A stretch of 26,478 bases of DNA from a virus. Where the stretch lies: the IMG/VR virus record IMGVR_UViG_3300009436_000094, positions 1-26,478 of that record; one strand, 5' to 3'. The translations under genes and the position numbers were made by a program. The notes below the pieces were generated by a model. It was given only the letters and a program-made list of their open reading frames with translations, did not search any database and was not told where the DNA came from. How positions within the stretch are numbered: the stretch's first letter is position 1; each line of letters starts with the position of its first letter. This document shows, one piece after another, positions 12,739 to 19,767 of this stretch.

Positions 12739-13049
12739 ATGTTGTTCCTCTCCCATATTTCGTAATGATTGTCTGCTATCTCGCAAAACTCTTCTATCAT
12801 TCTGCACAGGGCAACCGATTTGTTTTGACAGCTATCATCCAAAGTGCTTAGGCAATACATAAAGTCACTTTTTATGTCTTCCGCGCATATTTTTTGGAAA
12901 TCTTCCCAAGCTGGCACTTGCTTGTAGAGCTTTTTGTCGTCGTCAAAGTTATATGGGTCCCCATTAACGTCCACCTCGCCAAGTTCTAAATCGGCAATGC
13001 CCGCAAAGTAATCTGCGTTATCTCTCCACCATTTTTCTAGCGTTTCCAT
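12735..13049 (-). CDS. hypothetical acidic protein, 104 aa
   Basis: Strongly acidic, Trp- and Cys-containing (METLEKWWRDNADYF...; 4 Cys), with no membrane segment and no recognised family. I start at ATG 13049, three bases after the upstream stop (TGATAATG) with a GGGGGG run as the ribosome site. A TTG at 13085 is possible but overlaps the membrane-protein gene. Last gene of the leftward block between terL and the structural operon; it converges on terL with no visible terminator. The acidity makes an inhibitor or DNA-mimic role conceivable, unproven. Confidence 0.7.
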   Translation of the reverse strand: METLEKWWRDNADYFAGIADLELGEVDVNGDPYNFDDDKKLYKQVPAWEDFQKICAEDIKSDFMYCLSTLDDSCQNKSVALCRMIEEFCEIADNHYEIWERNNI

Positions 13050-13051
13050 TA

Positions 13052-13192
13052 TCAACCCCCCATTCGAGCTATTACGGCCCACCAAGTATAGCTCCGGCTA
13101 TCCTCAACGCCGAGCAGTGACAGCGTATCCATCCAGCCCAAGGCAAACGCGATGATGACCGCGTAGCCGATATATCCGAGAACTCTATCCAT
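13052..13192 (-). CDS. small membrane protein, 46 aa
   Basis: Read directly from the reverse strand. The protein starts MDRVLGYIGYAVIIAFALGW, and the rest has an SLLGVEDS turn and a hydrophobic WWAVIARM end. One clear membrane segment (5-20) and a possible second (37-46) are visible. A very strong AAGGAGG lies 6 bases before the ATG, directly following the hairpin at 13207-13227. The stop TGA is 2 bases from the next ATG. No family known; could be a superinfection-exclusion or lysis-regulation peptide, which is inference. Confidence 0.7.
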   Translation of the reverse strand: MDRVLGYIGYAVIIAFALGWMDTLSLLGVEDSRSYTWWAVIARMGG

Positions 13193-13206
13193 TATAGCCT
13201 CCTTTC

Positions 13207-13227
13207 GGAGCGGCACTAAGCCGCCCC
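13207..13227 (-). promoter_or_regulatory. intercistronic hairpin with the upstream stop codon in its loop
   Basis: On the reverse strand GGGGCGGC (13227-13220) pairs with GCCGCTCC (13214-13207; one G-U) around the loop TTAGT. The TAG of the gene ending at 13216 lies in this loop, and the Shine-Dalgarno sequence of the 46-aa gene follows the stem by 2 bases. A ribosome terminating here would open the stem. A translational-coupling or RNA-stability element is likely; it lacks a T tract, so it is not a standard terminator. Confidence 0.6.
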
Positions 13228-13548
13228 TCTAATTGCGTTGAACGGTGCCTGTTTAATCGCTATAGCAATCATTTTGCATTTGCGGCCCGTGAAAGATGAA
13301 CCTATCGGAGCGGTTGTATATTCGTCCTCTTCAAGAGCGCCCTTCTGCAACAGGCTTGAAACGACCCCGCGATATAATTTGGGGTCAAGCTGATGCTTAT
13401 CGAAAATTGTTCCCCAGTCGCCTGTGCCATCTGTAGTGAGCAAAAAGGTATCCAGTTGAGCGTATTCATCATCCTCGGTCTGCCACTCTGAACCATGTTC
13501 ATCAGCAAGGATGTTCAGGACCTTTAATTCCATCTGCGTGTATTCCAT
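13216..13548 (-). CDS. hypothetical protein, possible winged helix, 110 aa
   Basis: No confident family. The pattern of helices 'MELKVLNILADEHGSEW', 'LDPKLYRGVVSSLLQKGALEED' and a final beta part 'TGRKCKMIAIAIKQ' is compatible with a winged-helix fold, where 'YRGVVSSLLQKGAL' resembles the recognition helix and turn seen in MarR-like domains. AAGGAGAG lies 5 bases before the ATG. The first six codons nearly match those of the gene at 2004. Its 3' end and stop form part of the hairpin at 13207-13227. Confidence 0.7.
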   Translation of the reverse strand: MEYTQMELKVLNILADEHGSEWQTEDDEYAQLDTFLLTTDGTGDWGTIFDKHQLDPKLYRGVVSSLLQKGALEEDEYTTAPIGSSFTGRKCKMIAIAIKQAPFNAIRGAA

Positions 13549-13563
13549 TTTTTCTCTCCTTTC

Positions 13564-13585
13564 GGAGCGGCCCGAAGACCGCCCC
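13564..13585 (-). promoter_or_regulatory. intercistronic UUCG-capped hairpin
   Basis: On the reverse strand GGGGCGGTC (13585-13577) and GGCCGCTCC (13572-13564) form nine pairs (two G-U) closed by the C(UUCG)G tetraloop, one of the most stable RNA loops known. The SD sequence AAAGGAGAG of the gene at 13548 follows within a few bases. Stem and following bases (CCGCTCCGAAAGGAG) repeat those at 13207-13227, so this is a repeated leader module. Confidence 0.65.
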
Positions 13586-13592
13586 TGTTTGA

Positions 13593-13760
13593 TTAACCCC
13601 GTATATAAACTTTATAAGCCTCTGTTACTTTCAGAGATTCCGTGGAGTAACCCGCCACTTTATAATCATCAGAAATTGAATCTACTAGCCAATCAAAATC
13701 CTTACCGTAAAAGTCTTCAGCGCGTTTTTTTAGAAGTTTTACTGCTGTTTGATATTTCAT
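13593..13760 (-). CDS. small hypothetical protein, 55 aa
   Basis: Read directly from the reverse strand. The protein starts MKYQTAVKLLKKRAEDFYGK and ends VTEAYKVYIRG. It is a mixed charged, helical small protein with no Cys and no membrane segment. AAGGAGAG stands 5 bases before the ATG. First gene of the leftward block, ~23 bases from the predicted transcription start. No family recognised; its position directly behind an early-type promoter suggests early expression. Confidence 0.65.
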   Translation of the reverse strand: MKYQTAVKLLKKRAEDFYGKDFDWLVDSISDDYKVAGYSTESLKVTEAYKVYIRG

Positions 13761-13789
13761 TTTTTCTCTCCTTGAGTTGATATATTATC

Positions 13790-13819
13790 AGTCTACGCTA
13801 AGGATAAACATAGTGTCAA
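13790..13819 (-). promoter_or_regulatory. leftward promoter of the small-gene block
   Basis: A perfect TTGACA on the reverse strand (13819-13814), an 18-base spacer and TAGACT (13795-13790; 4 of 6). The -35 box is embedded in TAGTGTCAAAC (plus strand 13811-13821), the same 11 bases found at 6806-6816 around the other leftward -35 box. This suggests common control of both leftward units. Confidence 0.55.
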
Positions 13820-13847
13820 ACATTATTTTATAAATAAAAGCTAATTA

Positions 13848-13882
13848 TTTACTTGTATCTCATTATAAATGTATGCTAAGAT
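13848..13882 (+). promoter_or_regulatory. rightward promoter(s) of the 60-aa gene
   Basis: Two overlapping candidates: TTTACT (13848-13853) with TATGCT (13872-13877; 18-base spacer), or TTGTAT (13853-13858) with TAAGAT (13877-13882; 18-base spacer). The AT-rich stretch and the position upstream of an isolated gene support a promoter here; which pair is used cannot be told. A small GCGG/CCGC hairpin (13891-13904) lies in the leader just before the SD sequence. Confidence 0.5.
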
Positions 13883-13924
13883 ACGGTATGGCGGTATTTT
13901 CCGCAGATTTTCGGGAGAAAAATT

Positions 13925-14107
13925 ATGACTAAGCAAGAGGTAGCAAAGCTTTCAATCCTTATCGAAGAAGCTCAGAGCCGCATTATTGAAGAGCCAACAG
14001 TCGTTAATTCAATGTATGACGATGAAATGCGTGATGCTTATGTGGCCCTTGATAAGGCTAACGAAGCTCTGAAGACAGTTCTTTTAATGAAGTTCATCGC
14101 GGCCTAG
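13925..14107 (+). CDS. small acidic helical protein in a one-gene unit, 60 aa
   Basis: The protein (MTKQEVAKLSILIEEAQSR...) is predicted almost fully helical, acidic in its first two thirds, with heptad-like hydrophobic spacing suggesting a helical hairpin or dimer. GGGAG lies 8 bases before the ATG. It has its own promoter region and is closed by the strong terminator at 14132-14153, like the isolated gene at 2004. No family recognised. The monocistronic layout suggests a high-level, separately timed product such as an inhibitor of a host enzyme (inference). Confidence 0.7.
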   Translation: MTKQEVAKLSILIEEAQSRIIEEPTVVNSMYDDEMRDAYVALDKANEALKTVLLMKFIAA

Positions 14108-14131
14108 TACCGCTCGGAAAAATAACAGACA

Positions 14132-14153
14132 GGGGGCTTCGGCCCCCTTTTTT
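14132..14153 (+). terminator. rho-independent terminator
   Basis: GGGGGC (14132-14137), loop TTCG, GCCCCC (14142-14147) and TTTTTT (14148-14153). Perfect stem, stable tetraloop and uninterrupted T tract: a textbook intrinsic terminator. It separates the 60-aa gene from the structural operon, whose promoter begins 9 bases later. Confidence 0.95.
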
Positions 14154-14161
14154 ATTGTCAG

Positions 14162-14190
14162 TTGTCTAGCGCGTAACCTGTCGGTATAAT
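14162..14190 (+). promoter_or_regulatory. main promoter of the structural operon
   Basis: A perfect TATAAT (14185-14190) stands 17 bases after TTGTCT (14162-14167; 4 of 6). It directly follows a strong terminator and precedes an unbroken ~12.3 kb run of rightward head and tail genes, so it is the likely late promoter. The consensus boxes imply transcription by host sigma70 RNA polymerase. Confidence 0.8.
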
Positions 14191-14219
14191 CAGGAACAAC
14201 CAGCCGGAAGGTGCCCGCA

Positions 14220-14507
14220 ATGTCAGACAATATCGTAAAGTTTCCAAAGCCAAAGCTACCCCCAGAGTTCTTCATTGAGGTGGACCTAGAGGACAGCCGA
14301 GATGATATGGCTATGGTCGATGCCGTCACGACAATGCTGGAAATGAATGTCAATGGCATTTACATGAGTTCTGATGTAGAATGGCATCACATTATGGATG
14401 CGGCGATATCAATTATGATACGCGCTGGGTTAAGGGCGGGCATTGACAGGCAGGAGATAGAGAACATTCTGGCTGATATTCGAGTTGAGGATGAAGATGA
14501 CATCTAA
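14220..14507 (+). CDS. hypothetical protein, 95 aa
   Basis: First gene of the structural operon. I start at ATG 14220 (GGAAGG 9 bases upstream), not the GTG at 14211. A Lys/Pro-rich N-terminus (MSDNIVKFPKPKLPPEFF) precedes an acidic helical body with many Met residues. No family recognised. The tail (VEDEDDI) overlaps the next gene. Confidence 0.7.
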   Translation: MSDNIVKFPKPKLPPEFFIEVDLEDSRDDMAMVDAVTTMLEMNVNGIYMSSDVEWHHIMDAAISIMIRAGLRAGIDRQEIENILADIRVEDEDDI

Positions 14508-14781
14508 AGACCCCAGACTGAGCAGGGCGGGAGTGTCCGGCTATAACAAGCCGAAGCGCACCCCAAGCCACCCGACAAAATCTCATGTGGTCGTTGCGAA
14601 GTGCGAGGACGGGTCCATCAAAACAATTCGGTTCGGTCAGCAGGGTGTGTCCGGCGCTGGCAAGAACCCGAAGACCGCATCTGAAAAGGCGCGGCGTAAA
14701 TCGTTTAAAGCAAGACACGCAAAAAATATTGCCAAGGGCAAATGCTCGGCGGCTTATTGGTCTAGCAGGGAAAAGTGGTAA
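14497..14781 (+). CDS. conserved basic phage protein, 94 aa
   Basis: Starts MTSKDPRLSRAGVSGYNKPK; GAGG stands ~7 bases before ATG 14497. Very basic, with 'KTIRFGQQGVSGAGKNP', 'ARRKSFKARHAKNIAKGK' and 'SAAYWSSREKW'. I recall this as a widespread marine-phage family of unknown function encoded near the head genes, often together with the small basic protein that follows. Strong positive charge and a Cys (C40, C87) suggest DNA or RNA binding; it could be packaged. Confidence 0.75.
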   Translation: MTSKDPRLSRAGVSGYNKPKRTPSHPTKSHVVVAKCEDGSIKTIRFGQQGVSGAGKNPKTASEKARRKSFKARHAKNIAKGKCSAAYWSSREKW

Positions 14782-14936
14782 TGCCTAAAGGTTTATACGC
14801 AAACATTGCGGCAAAGAGAAAGCGCATAGCAAAGGCCTCCGGCGAGACCATGCGGAAGGTCGGCAGTAAGGGTGCGCCAACAGCAAAGGCTTTTAAGCAA
14901 GCGGCAAAAACAGCTAAGAAGAAAAAAGGCAAGTAA
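14781..14936 (+). CDS. small Lys-rich basic protein, 51 aa
   Basis: Read directly: ATG 14781 overlaps the previous stop (TAATG), TAA at 14934-14936, and the next gene begins at the following base. It starts MPKGLYANIAAKRKRIAKAS and ends with a Lys run. About a third of residues are Lys/Arg, with no acidic clusters, a histone-tail-like composition. The N-terminal 'MPKGLYANI-x-AKRKRI-x-x-GSGE' form is familiar to me from marine phages, function unknown. DNA compaction or virion-associated nucleic-acid binding is the natural guess. Confidence 0.75.
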   Translation: MPKGLYANIAAKRKRIAKASGETMRKVGSKGAPTAKAFKQAAKTAKKKKGK

Positions 14937-17123
14937 ATGGTTGACGGTTTATTGAATATGCGTTCTCGGCCTTATGTGTCAGAGAACTTGTTTGACATTC
15001 CCGTTGATGAGGGCACACGCGGCATGATATTGCCCGTCGGCAAGCGAGGCGGTCAAAGGTCTGTTGCTTTCCCGCAAATGGCGTTAGACGCTTATCAATC
15101 CTATTTAGCCCCCTATCAAGCATATAGCGGTGAGCTCGGCATGCCGTCAGTAGACAACCCAGCATTTACAGACGCGACAACACAGTTCGGCGTGGACTTC
15201 GGTTTATTGCCTGCTCTCGGCACAGCGGCAATAGCAAAGCAAAGCCCTAATGTGTTGCGAATGGGAATGGGCGGAGCAGACACCGTTTCCGGCGGTGCTG
15301 TTCGTGGTCCTGAAGTTGATGAGCTAGGGTTTTACAGCCAAGCCCTAGAAACAGCAAAGAACCTTCAGCAAGCAAAAGGCACGGGTGAGCAGTTCCGTAA
15401 GATGCTTTTATCGGCAGGTGTAAAGCCAGACGAGATAAAATTCACTCCTGAGCTTGAGGGATTGCTGTCACAGCCAAAAATAACCCGTGATGAGGTTGTT
15501 GGTCTGTTACAAGAAAATCGTATTAGGCCAGAGCAGACAATGCTTTCCTCTGTCGATTCTGAATTTGAGGGTATGCGCTTTCCTGAGTTTGCAGAAGAAT
15601 TAGATATTTATGACGCTTACGGTAAAGAATATGTTGCCGATGAAGCGCAATACCTCATGGAAGTTTCGCCAGAAGAAGTTGCTGAGGCCTTCAGCAGAAC
15701 TGCGCGTGGCGCGACAGATGAAGATGTTGATAAGGTTCAAAAGGCTTTAGAAGAAGGCAATCTAACTTCTCTTGCTTATAGAGATTCGGATTTGTTTATT
15801 GACGACGACCGCATAAGCGATGTTATAGGAGATGTTGAAAAAGCGGCGGAAACACTTGTTTCTGAGCGTTACAGCTATGACCCTGTTCTTAGGTTACGAG
15901 ACCCTGACACTGGTTATGAGATAATCGGCACCGATGATATAGGCTATACAATTAAAAACGAAGATGGGAACACATTAAGAGGCGAAAGATACTCTTTAGC
16001 TGAAGCCAGAATCGAAGCAGAAACTGACGCTATGGACCGTGAAATTATTGGCATGCCAAACGCAGGCGACACGCGGTTTATGAATAGCACTGAGGACGGC
16101 GGTACGAATTACCGCGAGATGCTTTTGCAGGTTCCTAAGTACGAGGGCATGACCGACGAGTTTATTGCTACAGGTCACTATGACGAGCCTAACATTGCGG
16201 TCCACGCCAGAACAAAAGACAGAAGCTCTGACACCGGAGTTAATGACGTTTTGTATGTTGAGGAGTTGCAATCTGATTGGGGCCAGCGCGGTAGAAATCG
16301 TGGGTTTAATACGCCTAAAGACAGGGCAAAGATAGAAGAAATTCGCAAAGAAGAGGCCAAATTTTTTGAGGTTCACGATGAAGCTAGCGCACGCTTTGAT
16401 GATTTCCAGAAAGAAGAAGGCGCAAAATTAGCTAAAATTCTTGGTGGAAAATATGAGCATTCTTCAAACAGAGTGTATGACGCTGACGGAAAGCGGCTGT
16501 TGTCCGGAGTGAACGTAAATATGTATTTGGATGGCGAACATATATTAGCCACCAATGCAAAAGGCGAAGAAGTAATATTAAAGCCGCCAGAGGGCGTGGG
16601 TAAAAAATACCGAGAGGTTAAAGACGCAAGGAAAAAATCCTATGATGAATATTTGCCTTACTACAAGCAATCTAAAATGTTCACTGCGGAAATTCCTGTT
16701 GGCCCGTTTGTTGGGAACTCTGACAAGTTCGCGGAACTTGGCGTTAAAAGGCTAATCAATCAAGCGGCGCAGGAAGGTAAAAGATATCTGTCTTTTTCTA
16801 CCGGCGACATACAGGCTGATAGATGGAACGAAGAAGGACTAAAAACTTTCTATGACAAAATCATTCCAAGGGCCGCTGAGAAGGTTGCTAAGAGGTTAGA
16901 CAAAGATGCGTCTGTAACAGATGAATTTTATTTAGATGACATCATAGGCGATGTTGATGGCCCACGCTTCACAATAGAAATAACTCCAAAAATGCGTGAA
17001 AAGGCTTTAGGGGGACAGCCATTGTTTAACGCTCCGGTTGCGCCACTCCCAGCGACCAGCTTGCTAGGCGAGGACAAACCAGCTATGTCACCAGAACAAA
17101 TGTACCAAGCCGGAATTATCTAA
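14937..17123 (+). CDS. polyvalent (LPD-type) protein, probable internal/ejected virion protein, 728 aa
   Basis: Several blocks match the large-polyvalent-protein-associated (LPD) pattern: 'ELGFYSQALETAKN' then 'GTGEQFRKMLLSAGVKPDEIKF' in parts (~130-190), 'NYREMLLQVPKYEG' (~390), 'DEPNIAVHARTKDR' then 'LYVEELQSDWGQRGR' (~420-450), 'FAELGVKRLINQAAQEG' plus 'STGDIQADRW' (~595-635), and 'ITPKMREKALGGQPLF' (~682-697). In large polyvalent proteins these blocks surround effector domains thought to enter the host with phage DNA. Here the protein stands alone, just upstream of the portal. A long acidic insert separates the first and second blocks. Enzymatic activity is not evident. Confidence 0.75.
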   Translation: MVDGLLNMRSRPYVSENLFDIPVDEGTRGMILPVGKRGGQRSVAFPQMALDAYQSYLAPYQAYSGELGMPSVDNPAFTDATTQFGVDFGLLPALGTAAIAKQSPNVLRMGMGGADTVSGGAVRGPEVDELGFYSQALETAKNLQQAKGTGEQFRKMLLSAGVKPDEIKFTPELEGLLSQPKITRDEVVGLLQENRIRPEQTMLSSVDSEFEGMRFPEFAEELDIYDAYGKEYVADEAQYLMEVSPEEVAEAFSRTARGATDEDVDKVQKALEEGNLTSLAYRDSDLFIDDDRISDVIGDVEKAAETLVSERYSYDPVLRLRDPDTGYEIIGTDDIGYTIKNEDGNTLRGERYSLAEARIEAETDAMDREIIGMPNAGDTRFMNSTEDGGTNYREMLLQVPKYEGMTDEFIATGHYDEPNIAVHARTKDRSSDTGVNDVLYVEELQSDWGQRGRNRGFNTPKDRAKIEEIRKEEAKFFEVHDEASARFDDFQKEEGAKLAKILGGKYEHSSNRVYDADGKRLLSGVNVNMYLDGEHILATNAKGEEVILKPPEGVGKKYREVKDARKKSYDEYLPYYKQSKMFTAEIPVGPFVGNSDKFAELGVKRLINQAAQEGKRYLSFSTGDIQADRWNEEGLKTFYDKIIPRAAEKVAKRLDKDASVTDEFYLDDIIGDVDGPRFTIEITPKMREKALGGQPLFNAPVAPLPATSLLGEDKPAMSPEQMYQAGII

Positions 17124-17136
17124 AAGGAAGAAAAAA

Positions 17137-17337
17137 ATGCAAACCTGTACACACTGCCCATACCCAGACCGTTGCTCGTCGCAAGACCGTTGCATCGTCT
17201 TTAAAATCGGCGGCGAGGGCTATGAGCTTCCCGCACCCGTTCCCCATCCGGTTATGACTTCATCCGGTCTCGGCACTACAGCCAAAACAGCCATCAAGAA
17301 AAAGGTATCTAAAAATGTACGGAAAAAAATCCACTAA
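17137..17337 (+). CDS. Cys-rich small protein, 66 aa
   Basis: AAAAGGAAG precedes the ATG. N-terminal cysteines in 'CTHCPYPDRCSSQDRC' (C4, C7, C13, C19) could bind one zinc or iron-sulphur centre; the C-terminus is very basic (KKKVSKNVRKKIH). No family recognised. Overlaps the following small gene by 23 bases. Confidence 0.6.
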   Translation: MQTCTHCPYPDRCSSQDRCIVFKIGGEGYELPAPVPHPVMTSSGLGTTAKTAIKKKVSKNVRKKIH

Positions 17338-17506
17338 GGGCAAAGTCTCCATGCCTATGTCTCGTCCACAAATGGGCAACAAGAACATGAACAATGAGGG
17401 CATGGGTCTTGATGAAACTGCGTTCATGGCAACGCCTATCAAGAAGCCAACAAAAAGGCTGGCAAAAGCCTATAACGGTTTTACCGGCAATTATTCGACT
17501 GACTAA
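17315..17506 (+). CDS. small basic Met/Asn-rich protein, 63 aa
   Basis: The protein (MYGKKSTKGKVSMPMSRPQM...) is basic, with low sequence complexity (many M, N, G, K) and no Cys. The start lies inside the previous gene, with AAAAGG upstream, and its stop overlaps the next start (TAATG). Similar 'MYGKKS' small proteins occur near portal genes in marine phages as I recall. Function unknown; perhaps disordered and packaged. Confidence 0.6.
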   Translation: MYGKKSTKGKVSMPMSRPQMGNKNMNNEGMGLDETAFMATPIKKPTKRLAKAYNGFTGNYSTD

Positions 17507-17715
17507 TGCAGTACACCAGAGTGATGATGCGGCCCCGTCCCATACGGCGGGCGGAGCCGGTGAAAATCGAGGCGGTGGAACCAATCGCTAAAATAGACTA
17601 TAAACGCTGTAAGGGCTGTGTCTCTCGCAAGATGTGCGATGACGCTGTTGCCTGTTTGCACGGCTCAAAAGCCAAAAAAGGAAAAAAGCGGAATGGACGA
17701 GTATCAGCTAAATAG
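17506..17715 (+). CDS. Cys-containing basic small protein, 69 aa
   Basis: TAATG start. A basic N-terminus (VMMRPRPIRRAEP) is followed by 'RCKGCVSRKMCDDAVACLHG', with four cysteines in a compact C-x2-C-x6-C-x5-C arrangement, then a Lys-rich tail. It resembles the gene at 17137 in having one small Cys cluster plus a basic tail. The end overlaps the portal start by 23 bases. No family recognised. Confidence 0.6.
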   Translation: MQYTRVMMRPRPIRRAEPVKIEAVEPIAKIDYKRCKGCVSRKMCDDAVACLHGSKAKKGKKRNGRVSAK

Positions 17716-19762
17716 CATTGTATCGAGCGAGATACGAGAGAGCCTGAACCACTTTGAGAGTGAATACTCCTCCGAGCGCATTCGTGCTTTGGATTTCTAT
17801 TTGGGCGAGCCTATGGGCAATGAAGTGGAGGGCCGGTCACAGGTCATTTCCACAGAGGTAAGTGATACCGTTGAAGCCATCATGCCTAATTTGATGAGGG
17901 TCTTTACGAGCAATGATAAGTATGTGCGTTTTAATGCTAGAACGTCGGAGGATGTGGAACGTGCCGAGCAAATTTCTGACTACTGTAATTACATTATTAA
18001 CCACCAGAATGACGGATATAAGGTTCTACACAACTGGTTTAAGGACGCGCTACTATTTAGGCTTGGTGTCGTTAAGTATCACTTTGAAGAAACTGAATCT
18101 GTCACTGAAGAAGAATATGAAGGACTTAATGAAACGGAACTAGCCGCTTTATTAGCAAACCCGAATATTGAGGTTGTCGGCTCAATCGAGACATTTGAGC
18201 AGGAAGCCATTATTGATGAAGTCACTGGCATGATAATGGAGCCACCAGCCAGCTATGACCTAACCGTCAAAGTAAAAGAGACCGGCGGCAAGATTAAGAT
18301 TCAGAACGTCCCACCAGAAGAGTTCCTCGTAAATCGCAGAGCCACCTCATTAGAGGACGCGCACTTCGTAGCCCACCGGACAACAATGACTGTCAGCGAC
18401 CTCGTGGCAATGGGCTATGACCGCGACGTTGTTGAAAAGCATGCCGGTAACTCAGACCTCGATGTTGACCAAGAGCGCGTGGCACGTTTCCAAGACCTCG
18501 AAGCTGTGACCGGCACTGACCCGTCAGACCCGACGCTGGCTGAGGTTGTCTATTACGAATGCATAATGAAGGTCGATTACGACAATGACGGCATTGCTGA
18601 AATGCGCCGTATTTGCGCTATCGGCGAAGCTGGCACAGAAATCCTGCATAACGAGCCATTCGACCATATCCCGTTTGCCGTTGTCAGTCCCATCCTTATG
18701 CCGCACCGCCTGATTGGTCGGTCCATCTATGACATGACCGAAGATTTACAGGTCATTAAATCAACGCTTCTCCGGCAGTATCTGGACAGCGTTTATAGCT
18801 CCACATTGCCGCGCATGGGTGTTGTCGAGGGCATGGTAAATATTGATGACGTTCTGGACGGGACCGCTGGCGGTGTCATCCGCATGCGTCAGGCCGGTGC
18901 TATTCAGCCTATTATGGGCAATGCTGTGGGCGGTGAAGTCCGTCCGCTGATGGACTACATCGACCAGATTAAGGAACAGCGAACAGGCATGTCTAAAGCC
19001 TCTATGGGGCTCGATGCTAATGCACTGCAATCCACAACAGCTAGTGCTATCAGCGCGACTGTACGGGGCGCACAGGTAAAGCTAGAGAGCTATGCCCGCA
19101 CAATGGCAGAGACCGGCGTTAAGGATTTGTTCAAAGGTATTTTACACCTTGTCACCAAGTACGATAACAAGCCGAAGATTGTCAGATTGCGGAATGAGTT
19201 CGTCCCGATTGACCCGCGTGAATGGACTGACCAGTATGACGTTGTTGTGCAGGTTGGCTTGGGCACGGCTGACGATGAGCAGAAGATTGCCTTCCTGACG
19301 CAGATTGCTTCCAAGCAGGAGCAGATACTAATGCAGATGGGCCCAGACAATCCCGTGGTTACGATGGAGCAATATGTCAACACGCTCCGCAGTATTGCCG
19401 AGATTGGCGGCTTCAAGGATGCTGACCAGTTCTTCAACAATACCCAGCAAATCCAGCAGGCCAAAATGCAACAGGCACAGCAAGCCCAACAGCCACAAGC
19501 TCCAACGCCAGAGCAACAGCAAATGGCTCAGGTGCTACAGCTTGAACAGCAAAAAGCGGCGGCAGATATCCAGATTGCCCAGCAAAAAGCTGAGGCTGAT
19601 ATTGCGCTGAAGCGTGAGAAGATGCAGGCAGATATCCAGATGGAGCGCGAGAAAATGCAAATGGAATTGCAGATGCGACGTCAGGAGCTAGAGGCCGAGG
19701 CACAGTTACGGGCACTCAAAGCTGTAACTGATTCTGACATTTCAACGAACTTACCGAGGTAA
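17693..19762 (+). CDS. portal protein, P22-like, 689 aa
   Basis: Forms the dodecameric vertex ring for DNA entry and tail attachment. The opening 'SSEIRESLNHFESEYSSERIRALDFYLGEP' pattern (in parts, ~10-40), 'GRSQVISTEVSDTVEAIMPNLMRVF' (~46-72) and 'PFDHIPFAVVSPILMPHRLIGRS' (~320-345) are typical of P22-type portals. Residues ~580-689 are Gln/Lys/Glu-rich coiled helix with repeats (AEADIALKREKMQADIQ), corresponding to the C-terminal barrel of P22 portal. I start at ATG 17693, behind AAAAGGAAAA. Length is near that of P22 gp1 (725 aa). Confidence 0.9.
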   Translation: MDEYQLNSIVSSEIRESLNHFESEYSSERIRALDFYLGEPMGNEVEGRSQVISTEVSDTVEAIMPNLMRVFTSNDKYVRFNARTSEDVERAEQISDYCNYIINHQNDGYKVLHNWFKDALLFRLGVVKYHFEETESVTEEEYEGLNETELAALLANPNIEVVGSIETFEQEAIIDEVTGMIMEPPASYDLTVKVKETGGKIKIQNVPPEEFLVNRRATSLEDAHFVAHRTTMTVSDLVAMGYDRDVVEKHAGNSDLDVDQERVARFQDLEAVTGTDPSDPTLAEVVYYECIMKVDYDNDGIAEMRRICAIGEAGTEILHNEPFDHIPFAVVSPILMPHRLIGRSIYDMTEDLQVIKSTLLRQYLDSVYSSTLPRMGVVEGMVNIDDVLDGTAGGVIRMRQAGAIQPIMGNAVGGEVRPLMDYIDQIKEQRTGMSKASMGLDANALQSTTASAISATVRGAQVKLESYARTMAETGVKDLFKGILHLVTKYDNKPKIVRLRNEFVPIDPREWTDQYDVVVQVGLGTADDEQKIAFLTQIASKQEQILMQMGPDNPVVTMEQYVNTLRSIAEIGGFKDADQFFNNTQQIQQAKMQQAQQAQQPQAPTPEQQQMAQVLQLEQQKAAADIQIAQQKAEADIALKREKMQADIQMEREKMQMELQMRRQELEAEAQLRALKAVTDSDISTNLPR

Positions 19763-19767
19763 ATGAT

